From an uncultured Actinomycetes bacterium (lineage in GTDB: Bacteria; Actinomycetota; Actinomycetes; Mycobacteriales; Mycobacteriaceae), in assembly GCA_903884065.1 (NCBI GenBank), contig CAISDL010000097.1, positions 1-46,186 on the forward strand: a stretch of 46,186 nt of DNA, written 5' to 3'. The position numbers and the translations under genes were made by a program. Shown here one piece after another: positions 7,799 to 16,501 of this stretch; the stretch's first letter is position 1; each line of letters opens with the position of its first letter. Under the pieces are notes generated by a model that was given only the letters and a program-made list of their open reading frames with translations, was not told the DNA's origin and did not search any database.

Positions 7799-10700
7799 CT
7801 AGACCGGGGCCGAGTCCCCCGTGATCTTCGTGCTCCCAGAGAACGTCGACGTGTTGGGCGCGCCACTGGTCGGCGTGACCGTCGCGGTGATGAACCCGCC
7901 GGCGGCCACCGATGAGGGTGCGTCGATCTGGTAGGTGAACGGTCCGGCGGCGACACCACTCCTGGTGTAGATCAGCTGTCGTCCCTGGACATTGGGAGCA
8001 TCAGTCGACGGCGAGTAGAACACCTGAAGTTCGAAGTCGTCCATGTAGCCGATCAGCGGGTCGACTGTTCCGCTCACGACGAGATCGCTGTTTCCGCCCA
8101 GCACTGCCGAGCTCACCTGGGGCGCAGGCTGGTCGGCATTCCCATTCGACAACGAGATGCCCCTGCCGCCGTTGCCGTAGATCGCATTGGACAGGATCGC
8201 GTTGCTGTCACCGGTCTTGACTTCGACGCCATCGGAGCCGTTGGCGCTGATGGTGTTGCCCGTTATCCGCACCGGACTCGAGTTGTCCGAGAAGACGCCG
8301 GCGGCGTGCGACGTCAGCTTGTCGCCGCTGCCGGCGAGAACGCCGTTGCCGCTGATCGTGTTGCCGGACAGCGAAACCCCGGTACACCCGGCGATGTCGA
8401 CTCCGTTGGAGAAGATGGTCAGGTTCGACGAGTTCTGGGGGTTGGTTCCGTTGCCGGTGATCGTGTTCGCCGTCACCGTGAGGTTCGTGGTGCCGTCGGC
8501 GTAGATGCCGTTCGCATAGATCGTGGTGGACGCGGACTCCGGGGCGAGGCCGTTGACACCGTTGCCGACAATCGTATTGGTGATGATGGAGACATCCTTG
8601 GCGCTATCGGCATAGATGCCGTTCCCGTGGATCGTCCCGCCGGCTTTGTTCGCGGCCGAGGTGCCGTTTCCGGAAATGTCGTTGTTCACGATGGTCACAC
8701 TGCGGGCCTCGTCGAGGTAGATGCCGTTGCCGATGCTGGCCGTGATCGAGTTGGACAGGATCGAGTTGTCCTGGCCTTTGCGAACTTCAATGCCGTCGGA
8801 GCCACTGCCGCTGATGGTGTTGTCGCTGACGGCAACCAGCGTGGAATCCTTGACGAGAACGCCGTCGGCCCCGTTGTTGGTGATGGTGTTTCCACTGATC
8901 GAGAGTGTGGACACACCGTCCACACTGATGCCGTCGGTCCCGTTGCCGACGATGACGTTGCCGCTGATCGTCATCGAGGTCGAACCGTGAACCTGGATTC
9001 CCTCCTTGCCGTTGCCGCTGAGGAGGAATCCGGAGATCATCAGCGGAGCCGCGCCGTCCACGATCACACCGGCGCCGGTGAAGTTCTGGATGACAGCACC
9101 GTCCGTGAACGCCGCGGTGACGCCCTGCCCGATATCGAGGCCCTTCTCCGATGAATAACCCAGGTTGCCCTGCAGTGCCAGGGTGTCGTTCACATTGACC
9201 ATCGCAGAGCCGTTGTCCACCGCGCTCAACCCCAGGCCTCCGAGTGGATCGGTGGAACCGATCGCTCCGTTGAGGTTGGCCGTCTTCTTGTCACCCGGGG
9301 TCAGTCCCAGCTGGAATCCCCTGCCCGGCTCCGAATCGATGGAACCGTCGAAGATGATGTCGCCTCCCGAGACGGCGACCGAGCCGACGAGGGTGGACGA
9401 GGCGGCCACCGCGAAGGTTCCGTTACCCACCGAGTACAGCCCGCTCAGTGCGACGTCGTCGCCGTAGGACTGGCTGCCGGACGTGCTGACGCCGGCCGTT
9501 GCCGTCGTCCCACCGGCGTTGGTGGTCAGACTGTCCAAGAGGACCTGGCTACCCACCACACGAACGAAGTTCGTTGCCCCGCTGCTGTTCACGGTGAGCG
9601 ATGAGGTGCCGCCGACAGTGCTGTCGACGGTGCCCGAGAACGTGACGTCTCCGCGCCCGGTGTCGATGGAGGTGTCGTCGGCCAAGGTGGTGACACCCGC
9701 TACCGAGAAGGTCCCGCCCTCTGTGGTGTAGGTGCCGTCGAGTTGGGCGTTCTGACGGTAGGTCTGGTTGCCGGTGGTGGTGACCGAATTCAACTCGACG
9801 TCCGCCTGCGCCCCTGTCGGCCGAAGATAGATCGTCTTACTCGCCACATCGAACATCACGTCGAAATAGTTGTAGAGAGTCAGTGCGGCATTGACGTTCT
9901 CCGGGTTGCCGACTTTCTGGGTCTGCTCGTAACTGACTTCGTTGACCGATGAGTTGTCACCGGCGGTGAATTCCCACACCAGGGGGGATCGGCCCGCAGT
10001 GGTCGGGAACGTGGCCTTGAAGGTTGTGCCCGGCAGCAACTGCTTGCCGTTCGGCGTGGCGAAATACGCCACGGCGTCCTGCCCCAATCTGACACCGGTG
10101 GTGGGGGCGCCACTGTCGATCAGCGTCGGCAGGCAGGGCTTCGAACTCGCACACGTGATATTGAGCGGAGGTTGGGAGCCCAGGTACTCGATCTGGCCGT
10201 CCCGCTCGACCGAATACGTTGGTGCGAAGCCGAATTGATCGAGGACGGTCAATCCTGAAGTCGGATAGGTGCCACCCGTGGGGGATACGATCACCGGGAC
10301 GGCGTAGGGGAACTGATCACGAAGATCGTCGGTGATGCCGACGGTGAGTTGCGGCGGGATTCCGATCGGGCCGACTTGGACCAGGAATCCGCTGGCGAGG
10401 TTCCCGGGTAGCTGGACCAGGGGACTGGTCAAGCCGTTCCTGACACCGAACGACGCCCCGAAGTCTCCGAAGAAGCGACCTTCGACCGGCGGGGCCAACG
10501 GGTTGGTGAAGTCGAACGTCTCGCCGTTCTTGGAGTTGCCACCGGCCAGAACGGCCCCGATTGCGATCGGCTGTGCGGTCGATACCGTCCGGTCGCCCTG
10601 CCCGAGAGTCACTTTCGTGTTGGAGACGACTCCGTCGAAGTAGTTGCCGGAGTTGTAGACCTCACCGGCCGGGGTCGTGGTGAGCGGAACGTTGACCCAG

Positions 10701-12208
10701 AACGGCTGGTTGTAGCCGGCGAAGAATCCGGTTCCACCGGTGTCGAATTCGTAGACCTGCGAGGGGTTGTCGCCGATGGCGACGTCGATGCCGTACTTGA
10801 CGCCGGGCGAGGCGACTTTGGGGGGCGAGACGGTCAATTCCGGGAGGAAGTGCAGCGGGATCGTCTTGGTGTCGCCGGACTGCGCGATGGTGAGGGGGGC
10901 GATGCCCTGGGTGGTCAGGCCGGCCAACGGTGTGACGCCGCCGACGGGAGCCGTGAATGCCGTCGACCCCAGCGCGGTGACCGTCAGGGACTGATTGCCC
11001 TTCTTGCTGGCGTCGACCGTGCCATCGAAGACGGCATTGCCGCTGCCCGCGTCGACCTCGACGTCGTTGCCCAGGACCACCGCCGCGTCGATGGCGACCC
11101 CGGAGAGACCGCGTACCGCATCGCGAAGGGACAGCGGGATTCCCACGACCGCCGAGTCGACCGTGCCGGTGAACGCCGAATCTCCCTCGAACCGGATCGA
11201 ATCGATCTGTGATGTCTGGAGATTGACGGGCGCGGTTCCCGAGGTGAACACGAATCCGGCGCAGCCGGCGTTGCCGGGATTGCTCACCGACACCGTCTCG
11301 TCGGCGTTCAGGGCGAAATTCTTAGCGCCCCAGAACCGCGGATCGCCGGAGACCTGAAGCGACGCGCCGTCCTGACGGAAGTAGGCGGTGCTACCGGTAT
11401 TGACCGAAATCGACAGACCGCTCGTGGTCTGGCTGGCCGTCACGCCCTCGGGGACGAAGAACAACGAGCGCCGGACCAGCACGAGCGCTCCGGTCATCAG
11501 GTCGGAGATCGGTCCCCCGGGCAACGTCGACAGCAGGTCGAACGTCGAGTTGAACAGGTGGTTGACGACGGTGCCCAGCGTCTGACCGACAGTCGGCGCC
11601 TCGGCGCCCCAGCAGGCGGAACACGGACCGGCCGCAGCGGAGGCAACCGGGGCTGCCGTTGAGCCGGCCGCCGCTGCCGCGCGGGGAGCCGCGACCACCG
11701 TCTGCTCCGTAACGGCAGCGACTCCCGGGGCCGACGCCGACGCGGCGGAGGGCCGAATCTCCACGGCGCCAGGAACATCGGCGGCACGGCGCGCGGCCGG
11801 CACCGCAGCCACAGCCGGTGCGCCGCGCGGCGTCGCGGGCACCCCGGCGGCTGGTGCCGGCAGGTCGGAGTGCTCCGATCCCCCTGGGTCGTCGGTCGGT
11901 GCGTCACGGGTGGGCCGCGGTGCTGCGGCGCGGCGCGATGACGCGGCCGGCACGTCGGTCCGTGCGCCCTGCACCGTGGCGGCCGGCCGATCGTCGGAGG
12001 CGTCGGCGCCCACCGAACCTGCCCTGGACCCTCTCGGGCCCCGCTGCGGGCGCGGCGGCGACTTCTGGTCAGCCGGGTTACCCGCCGACGCGGACCCCGA
12101 ATCGGCATCGGGGCCATCGGCTGCGGCCACGCCGGCATGCGGGCCGGCGAGGGAGAGACCGAGAACGACCGCCGCCGCCCCTACCCGCGCAATGGACCTA
12201 CCCGTCAT
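7799..12208 (-). CDS. Large secreted beta-solenoid protein with inserted PecA-like aspartic protease domain
   Basis: The 1469-residue protein starts best at the ATG at 12208, behind GAGGGGAG; an upstream GTG at 12223 would add five residues. Order: signal peptide (1-30); Pro/Ala-rich linker (to about 200); a mycobacterial segment with LSTLPGGP and GALVLVRR (219-250); haemagglutinin-like solenoid repeats (about 255-440); an aspartic protease domain (about 440-800) with catalytic EFDTGG (D489) and LIDSGAPTTG (D698), resembling the PE_PGRS16/PE_PGRS35 (PecA) proteases; more solenoid repeats (800-1010); and a pectate-lyase-like parallel beta-helix (1030-1375) of about 22-residue turns with SGNGxxG motifs. 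A small beta-rich C-terminal domain follows. There is no PE domain, so export is probably by Sec. Location would be the cell surface or outside. The substrate is unknown. Confidence 0.87.
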   Translation of the reverse strand: MTGRSIARVGAAAVVLGLSLAGPHAGVAAADGPDADSGSASAGNPADQKSPPRPQRGPRGSRAGSVGADASDDRPAATVQGARTDVPAASSRRAAAPRPTRDAPTDDPGGSEHSDLPAPAAGVPATPRGAPAVAAVPAARRAADVPGAVEIRPSAASASAPGVAAVTEQTVVAAPRAAAAAGSTAAPVASAAAGPCSACWGAEAPTVGQTLGTVVNHLFNSTFDLLSTLPGGPISDLMTGALVLVRRSLFFVPEGVTASQTTSGLSISVNTGSTAYFRQDGASLQVSGDPRFWGAKNFALNADETVSVSNPGNAGCAGFVFTSGTAPVNLQTSQIDSIRFEGDSAFTGTVDSAVVGIPLSLRDAVRGLSGVAIDAAVVLGNDVEVDAGSGNAVFDGTVDASKKGNQSLTVTALGSTAFTAPVGGVTPLAGLTTQGIAPLTIAQSGDTKTIPLHFLPELTVSPPKVASPGVKYGIDVAIGDNPSQVYEFDTGGTGFFAGYNQPFWVNVPLTTTPAGEVYNSGNYFDGVVSNTKVTLGQGDRTVSTAQPIAIGAVLAGGNSKNGETFDFTNPLAPPVEGRFFGDFGASFGVRNGLTSPLVQLPGNLASGFLVQVGPIGIPPQLTVGITDDLRDQFPYAVPVIVSPTGGTYPTSGLTVLDQFGFAPTYSVERDGQIEYLGSQPPLNITCASSKPCLPTLIDSGAPTTGVRLGQDAVAYFATPNGKQLLPGTTFKATFPTTAGRSPLVWEFTAGDNSSVNEVSYEQTQKVGNPENVNAALTLYNYFDVMFDVASKTIYLRPTGAQADVELNSVTTTGNQTYRQNAQLDGTYTTEGGTFSVAGVTTLADDTSIDTGRGDVTFSGTVDSTVGGTSSLTVNSSGATNFVRVVGSQVLLDSLTTNAGGTTATAGVSTSGSQSYGDDVALSGLYSVGNGTFAVAASSTLVGSVAVSGGDIIFDGSIDSEPGRGFQLGLTPGDKKTANLNGAIGSTDPLGGLGLSAVDNGSAMVNVNDTLALQGNLGYSSEKGLDIGQGVTAAFTDGAVIQNFTGAGVIVDGAAPLMISGFLLSGNGKEGIQVHGSTSMTISGNVIVGNGTDGISVDGVSTLSISGNTITNNGADGVLVKDSTLVAVSDNTISGSGSDGIEVRKGQDNSILSNSITASIGNGIYLDEARSVTIVNNDISGNGTSAANKAGGTIHGNGIYADSAKDVSIITNTIVGNGVNGLAPESASTTIYANGIYADGTTNLTVTANTITGNGTNPQNSSNLTIFSNGVDIAGCTGVSLSGNTISGNGVLAGSGDKLTSHAAGVFSDNSSPVRITGNTISANGSDGVEVKTGDSNAILSNAIYGNGGRGISLSNGNADQPAPQVSSAVLGGNSDLVVSGTVDPLIGYMDDFELQVFYSPSTDAPNVQGRQLIYTRSGVAAGPFTYQIDAPSSVAAGGFITATVTPTSGAPNTSTFSGSTKITGDSAPV

Positions 12209-12287
12209 GGCCACTCCCCTCACGACCCCGCTGGAACTCAGGCGTTGTCGCAGGCTAACAAGAGCACGCGGACGGCTAGCGCGGGTT

Positions 12288-12301
12288 TAACGCACGCGTT
12301 A
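12288..12301. promoter_or_regulatory. Short inverted repeat upstream of the large secreted protein
   Basis: TAACGC and GCGTTA flank a 2-bp centre. The site straddles the stop codon of the P450 gene and lies 80 bp upstream of the secreted protease gene on the same strand. It could be an operator or part of a terminator. No T-tract follows on either strand. Confidence 0.3.
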
Positions 12302-13513
12302 TATCTCGACGTCGAGACGTGCCATCCCGCGCAGGGTGACATGCGGCTTGTAGACCGGTTCACCGCTGAGGCGGGCGTGCGGAAACCGCCGGGTCACCGC
12401 GGACAGCGCGACGGATGCCTCAAGTCTGGCCAGCGGTGCCCCCAGGCAGAAGTGCGGGCCCAGCCCGAAAGCGAGATGACGGACCCCGGCCCGCCCGGGG
12501 TCGAACTCGTCGGGACGTTCGATGACCGCCGGATCCCGGTGCGCGGCGGCCAGCAGCAACATCATGGTGTCGCCCTTGGGAACGTGCGTATCACCGATGC
12601 TCATGTCGTCGCCGGCGATCCGTCCGACCAATTGGACGGGCGGGTCATAGCGCAGCGCCTCCTCGATGATCGCCGAGGCGTTGCCGGCATCGTCGGCCAG
12701 TTCGGTCCACGTCCGGCGGTGTCGGAGCATGGCCAGCACCGCGTTGGCGATCAGATTCACCGTGGTCTCGTGACCGGCGATGAACAGCAGGTTGCAGGTG
12801 GCGACGATCTCGTCCTCGGTCAGGTGGTCACCGGCCTCCTCGACCGCGATCAGACCGGACATCAGGTCCTCGGTGGGCTCGGCACGCCTCTGCTGCAACA
12901 ATTCCCGGAGATACCCCCGAAGCCACAGGGCGGCCTGCAGTCGTTCCTCGAATCCCTGCGGCTGGCCGGTGAAGGCGATGAACGGATCGAGACCCTGCGC
13001 GAGCAGGGATGACGCCCGGCTGAATTTCGGCTCATCCTCGATCGGCACTCCGAGCAGCCGGCAGATCACCGCGACCGGCAGGGGGTAGGCGAGGTCGCTG
13101 ATCACCTCGAACGTCCCAGCCTCCTCGACTTTGTCGAGCAACCCGTCGACCAGCGTGGCGATGCCGGACTCCAGCGACTTGACGACTTTCGGGGAGAACG
13201 CCTTGCTGACCAACCGGCGCAGCCGGGTGTGGTCGGGCGGGTCGAGGAACAGGAACCCCGGCGTGCCGAACGGCCGGGCCTGCGCGCCTTCGGCGATGGC
13301 CTGTTGTGCGGCCGTGGACTTCAACCGATCAGCGCACGACGACGGGTGCCGCAGCACCTCGTCACACTCGGCGAACGACGAGAACACCACCAGATTGGAC
13401 TGCGGCAGTGTCAGCGGGCCGCGCTCCCGCAACTGCCGGTAGATCGGATACGGGTCGGCCCGGTGTGCGGGGTCGAGGAGTTCCAGCAGCAGGTCCTGCG
13501 GGGCGGCAGTCAT
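12299..13513 (-). CDS. Cytochrome P450 (CYP164-like)
   Basis: This is a 404-residue soluble bacterial P450. The oxygen-activating I-helix motif is AGHETT (246-251), the K-helix ExxR is E285-R288, and the haem ligand loop FGLGPHFCLGAP gives C356 as the axial thiolate. FLDPPDHTRLRRLVSKAFSP is the usual C-helix region. In M. smegmatis the P450 close to the ligC locus is, as I recall, CYP164A2, and this gene holds a similar place, so a CYP164 assignment is likely but made from memory of gene order. The substrate is unknown. No ferredoxin or ferredoxin reductase is adjacent. Confidence 0.9.
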   Translation of the reverse strand: MTAAPQDLLLELLDPAHRADPYPIYRQLRERGPLTLPQSNLVVFSSFAECDEVLRHPSSCADRLKSTAAQQAIAEGAQARPFGTPGFLFLDPPDHTRLRRLVSKAFSPKVVKSLESGIATLVDGLLDKVEEAGTFEVISDLAYPLPVAVICRLLGVPIEDEPKFSRASSLLAQGLDPFIAFTGQPQGFEERLQAALWLRGYLRELLQQRRAEPTEDLMSGLIAVEEAGDHLTEDEIVATCNLLFIAGHETTVNLIANAVLAMLRHRRTWTELADDAGNASAIIEEALRYDPPVQLVGRIAGDDMSIGDTHVPKGDTMMLLLAAAHRDPAVIERPDEFDPGRAGVRHLAFGLGPHFCLGAPLARLEASVALSAVTRRFPHARLSGEPVYKPHVTLRGMARLDVEI

Positions 13514-13532
13514 CGACTCAGTCTGCCCTGCC

Positions 13533-14276
13533 TCATGGCAGACGGCCCTGACCGCACCCAGGCGCCACGGCCGGACCCTTGGCCAGTGCGTCAGTCAGCG
13601 AGGGCGCGTCCTGTGGGAGTTGCGCGACCGGCGGAAGCGACAGTCGGACCTCGTACATGACGCTGACCGCCCCCGGGGCATCCTTACAGATGAGACTGAC
13701 CCGCTTGCCCGCGCCCGCGCCGAAGCGCGCGTCGAATGCCTCCCGCACCGAACGCGATGACACCTGCCGGCCGACGGCGTTGGCGAAGACCGGGGTCAGA
13801 ACCTCACCCGCCTGGTCGGCCAGCGCCGCCGCGAGACCGAAGTACTCCGGCGGGGTGATGCCCGAACAGGTGCCGTGCGCGTACCACTCATGGGTCGTCA
13901 TGAGCGCGGAGTCGGACATGATCGCCCGCAGGTTCTTCTGCAGATCCGGCGGCAGCGTCACGGGTTTGCGGTCGCGATCGGCCGTCCGCTTCGGCACATC
14001 GCAGTATTGCTCGGTGGATGGCTGCGGCCAAAGCCCATGCAGGACAAAGGCTTGGCCCAGACTTCCGACGTGACCGGACCTGCAGCCGGCGTTGGAGGGT
14101 TCGACCTTGCACAGGCTGGGCGCCCAGGTGACGACAAGCAGGCTGGAGTTGCTGGATGCCGCGACGTTCGGCCGCTGCTTGCGATCGAGGACGAGCAGGC
14201 TGAAGGCCACCGCCGCGGCAACGACAACCGCCAATGCGAGCGTCACCGAGATCACGGTCTTGTCGCCTCGCTTCAT
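13533..14276 (-). CDS. Ribonuclease T2 family protein, membrane-anchored or secreted
   Basis: The 247-residue protein has an N-terminal hydrophobic segment (residues 8-30) acting as a signal anchor or signal peptide. The RNase T2 active sites are CAS1 FVLHGLWPQ (catalytic H80) and CAS2 HEWYAHGTCSG (H129, E130, H134). Cysteines at C56, C65, C92 and C137 could form the family disulfides. RNase T2 enzymes cleave single-stranded RNA through 2',3'-cyclic phosphates, usually outside the cytoplasm for RNA scavenging. It is divergent, with a 119-bp gap, from the membrane-protein/reverse-transcriptase operon. It ends 19 bp from the P450 start and may be cotranscribed with it. Confidence 0.9.
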   Translation of the reverse strand: MKRGDKTVISVTLALAVVVAAAVAFSLLVLDRKQRPNVAASSNSSLLVVTWAPSLCKVEPSNAGCRSGHVGSLGQAFVLHGLWPQPSTEQYCDVPKRTADRDRKPVTLPPDLQKNLRAIMSDSALMTTHEWYAHGTCSGITPPEYFGLAAALADQAGEVLTPVFANAVGRQVSSRSVREAFDARFGAGAGKRVSLICKDAPGAVSVMYEVRLSLPPVAQLPQDAPSLTDALAKGPAVAPGCGQGRLP

Positions 14277-14395
14277 GCTGGGCTATTCAACAGCGCAGGA
14301 ACCCGTCTGGCTAGGTCGCTTACCGACTCGCCGGACCGCGGTGCGTCCTACAGTTGATCCGCCCGGGTGGCATTGAAGAGTCGGAGACCCTGCCA

Positions 14396-16501
14396 GTGAA
14401 CGACGTCGAGCGCTGGTTCGAACGCACGGCGCGAGCAAGCGCCGCACCGGTCTCCCTCTATCCGAGCCTGCTCACCGACCGCATCTGGGGCTACCTCGGC
14501 TACCGGTTGCGCTATCCCCTGCTGATCGCGGCGTTCCGATTCGCCGCCCATGTCGCGGAGTTCTTCATCCTGTTGTCGAGCCTGGGGGGTGCGGCGGCGT
14601 TCACCGTGATGATGCTGCGGGCCGGCAGCCTGTTCGTCGCCGGCGGGTGGTGGGGGCTGCTGGAGATCATGCGGGAGCGGCTGAGGGGTTTCGCGCGCGC
14701 CGGTCAACGGGAGGCTTCCGAGAACGAGATCGGCCGCTGGCTGGTGCTCGCCGTGGTCCTGGCCGTGCTCGCGACCGCGGCCGGCGCGGTTGGGCTGTTG
14801 GTACTGCGGCCGGCAGGCACCGACCCGGTCGCGCGTCTGTACGCCTTCCTCATCATCGTCGAGTTCGCGATCGATCTACCGGTCCGCGTGCTGCACTCCG
14901 GCATCTACGCGACCCGACGCGTGTACAAACCCGGGTGGTCGATGTTCCTCCCGACCGTGGTCCAACTGACGATCCTGGCATTCGGCTTCTACCTCTACCC
15001 GACCGTGGCAATCATCGTCGCGATCATCGTGTGCAACGCACTGGCGATCTGGATCACGGTGCACTACTGCCGGGAGGTCTACCGCCTGATGGGCCTGGAG
15101 CCCCGTTGGCGGCCAACGGATCTGCGATTCTGGCGCCACCTTCCGGCAATCCCGTTCACGTCGGGAGTCGAGACCACCCTCTCCGGGCTGAGCCTGCGTC
15201 TCGACGCGGTCCTGGTGCTGGCCCTCGTCGGTTTCTACGGAACGGACACCCGGACCTTCGACCTGACCGCCGGACTGACGAGTTGGCAGCGCATCGACGC
15301 ATTTCAGTTCTTCTATCTGATCCTGCCGTTGTTCCGGGGCACCTACGAGAGCGCCGCGATCTTCTATTTCGACCTGGTGCGACTGCGCACCATGCCGGAC
15401 ATCCGGGCACTCCAGCTGGCCTTCTTCCGGAAGCTGTTGTGGACCGCCCCGTTGGTCGCGCTGTTCTTCTGGCTACTGGCTGCCGCTCTCGGCCTGTTGG
15501 TGCTCCACGACGTGCCCCTGAGTTTCCTGCTGGCGCTCATCCCGATGTTCGTGGTTCGCAGCCTGATCGGCGTCTACCAGATCCGCCTCTTCGCCGAAGG
15601 ACGCTTCGGAACGCACATCGCCACCTTCGCCCTTTTGGCCGTACTGCTGTGGCTGGTCTGGCTGAACCCCAATCCTGCGGGTGACCTGGTTCAGATCACC
15701 TCCGCGATGCTCACCCAACTGATCGTGCTGATCAACGTCCAGCATCTTCGGGACCGTCGGGATCCCGCGCTGCCCACCCTGGTGCCACTGCGCGACTGGA
15801 CCCGACTGTTGGCCGACGAGCCGGGACCCGCGACCGCCGGCACGATCACCATCCCCAACTCGATCACCCCGAAGCAGAAATCGGCAGCCGTGACGGTGAT
15901 ACGGGAGAACATCTGCGGCAAGGGCTATGTCGCGTACGGCTCCACCACGACGCTCGTCTACTACCAGCGATGGGCGAACGGCTCCACCGATCCCGCGGGC
16001 GCCCGGCAGGCGGGTCTGGCGCTTCAGTCGATGACCGGCGGTGTTGCCGGCCACGGCCGAGTCATGGCCGGCGTCGCCGCCCATGGGCGCGCGGCACTGG
16101 ACAGCGTCCTGGCCGGACAGTGGCTTCCGGCGACCCGCGATGACCGCCGCTCCCCGGGTGATCTGGACGACCTTCGCGCCGAGTTCCGCAGGATCTTTCC
16201 GGACGGGACCGCATTCGACGCCGAAACCCTCGACGGCGCAGCGGAGATGCGCGACCTCGACCCGGCGTTCCTGGCCGGCGCCTTGCCGGCGGCGGTCAGC
16301 AGCGCCGAAGACGGCCTCGACACCGTCGCGCTCGCAGGCCGCCGGATGACGCCGCTGTACCGCGGCGGGGTGTTGCGACTGCTGTTCGTCCTTCCGGCTG
16401 ACCCCGAACCCGAGCGTCTTCGAGACTGGCTCGACACCGTACGCGCATGGCACCTGGGCCCCGTTGCCACCGACTCCGCGGGGCAGCTGAGCCATGGTTG
16501 A
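14396..16501 (+). CDS. 12-TM flippase-like membrane protein with cytosolic C-terminal domain, paired with a reverse transcriptase
   Basis: The GTG at 14396 follows GGAG at 14383-14386 and gives 701 residues; a TTG at 14354 would add 14. Residues about 40-470 contain roughly 12 hydrophobic segments in the pattern of polysaccharide-flippase or MATE-like (MOP) transporters, including YPLLIAAFRFAAHVAEFFIL, WLVLAVVLAVLATAAGAVGL and GTHIATFALLAVLLWLVWL. A soluble region of about 230 residues follows, starting RDWTRLLADEP, with no domain I recognise. Its last 8 bases overlap the reverse-transcriptase gene, which implies translational coupling and a shared function. MOP assignment is by topology only. 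No glycosyltransferase or other polysaccharide gene is nearby, which argues against ordinary O-unit flipping. Confidence 0.7.
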   Translation: MNDVERWFERTARASAAPVSLYPSLLTDRIWGYLGYRLRYPLLIAAFRFAAHVAEFFILLSSLGGAAAFTVMMLRAGSLFVAGGWWGLLEIMRERLRGFARAGQREASENEIGRWLVLAVVLAVLATAAGAVGLLVLRPAGTDPVARLYAFLIIVEFAIDLPVRVLHSGIYATRRVYKPGWSMFLPTVVQLTILAFGFYLYPTVAIIVAIIVCNALAIWITVHYCREVYRLMGLEPRWRPTDLRFWRHLPAIPFTSGVETTLSGLSLRLDAVLVLALVGFYGTDTRTFDLTAGLTSWQRIDAFQFFYLILPLFRGTYESAAIFYFDLVRLRTMPDIRALQLAFFRKLLWTAPLVALFFWLLAAALGLLVLHDVPLSFLLALIPMFVVRSLIGVYQIRLFAEGRFGTHIATFALLAVLLWLVWLNPNPAGDLVQITSAMLTQLIVLINVQHLRDRRDPALPTLVPLRDWTRLLADEPGPATAGTITIPNSITPKQKSAAVTVIRENICGKGYVAYGSTTTLVYYQRWANGSTDPAGARQAGLALQSMTGGVAGHGRVMAGVAAHGRAALDSVLAGQWLPATRDDRRSPGDLDDLRAEFRRIFPDGTAFDAETLDGAAEMRDLDPAFLAGALPAAVSSAEDGLDTVALAGRRMTPLYRGGVLRLLFVLPADPEPERLRDWLDTVRAWHLGPVATDSAGQLSHG

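Noticed and set aside
8306..9154. 282-codon open frame on the plus strand inside the large protease gene
   Set aside because: Antisense shadow of a high-GC repetitive gene; the repeated Val/Gly/Asp composition mirrors the beta-helix repeats and there is no ribosome site or domain.
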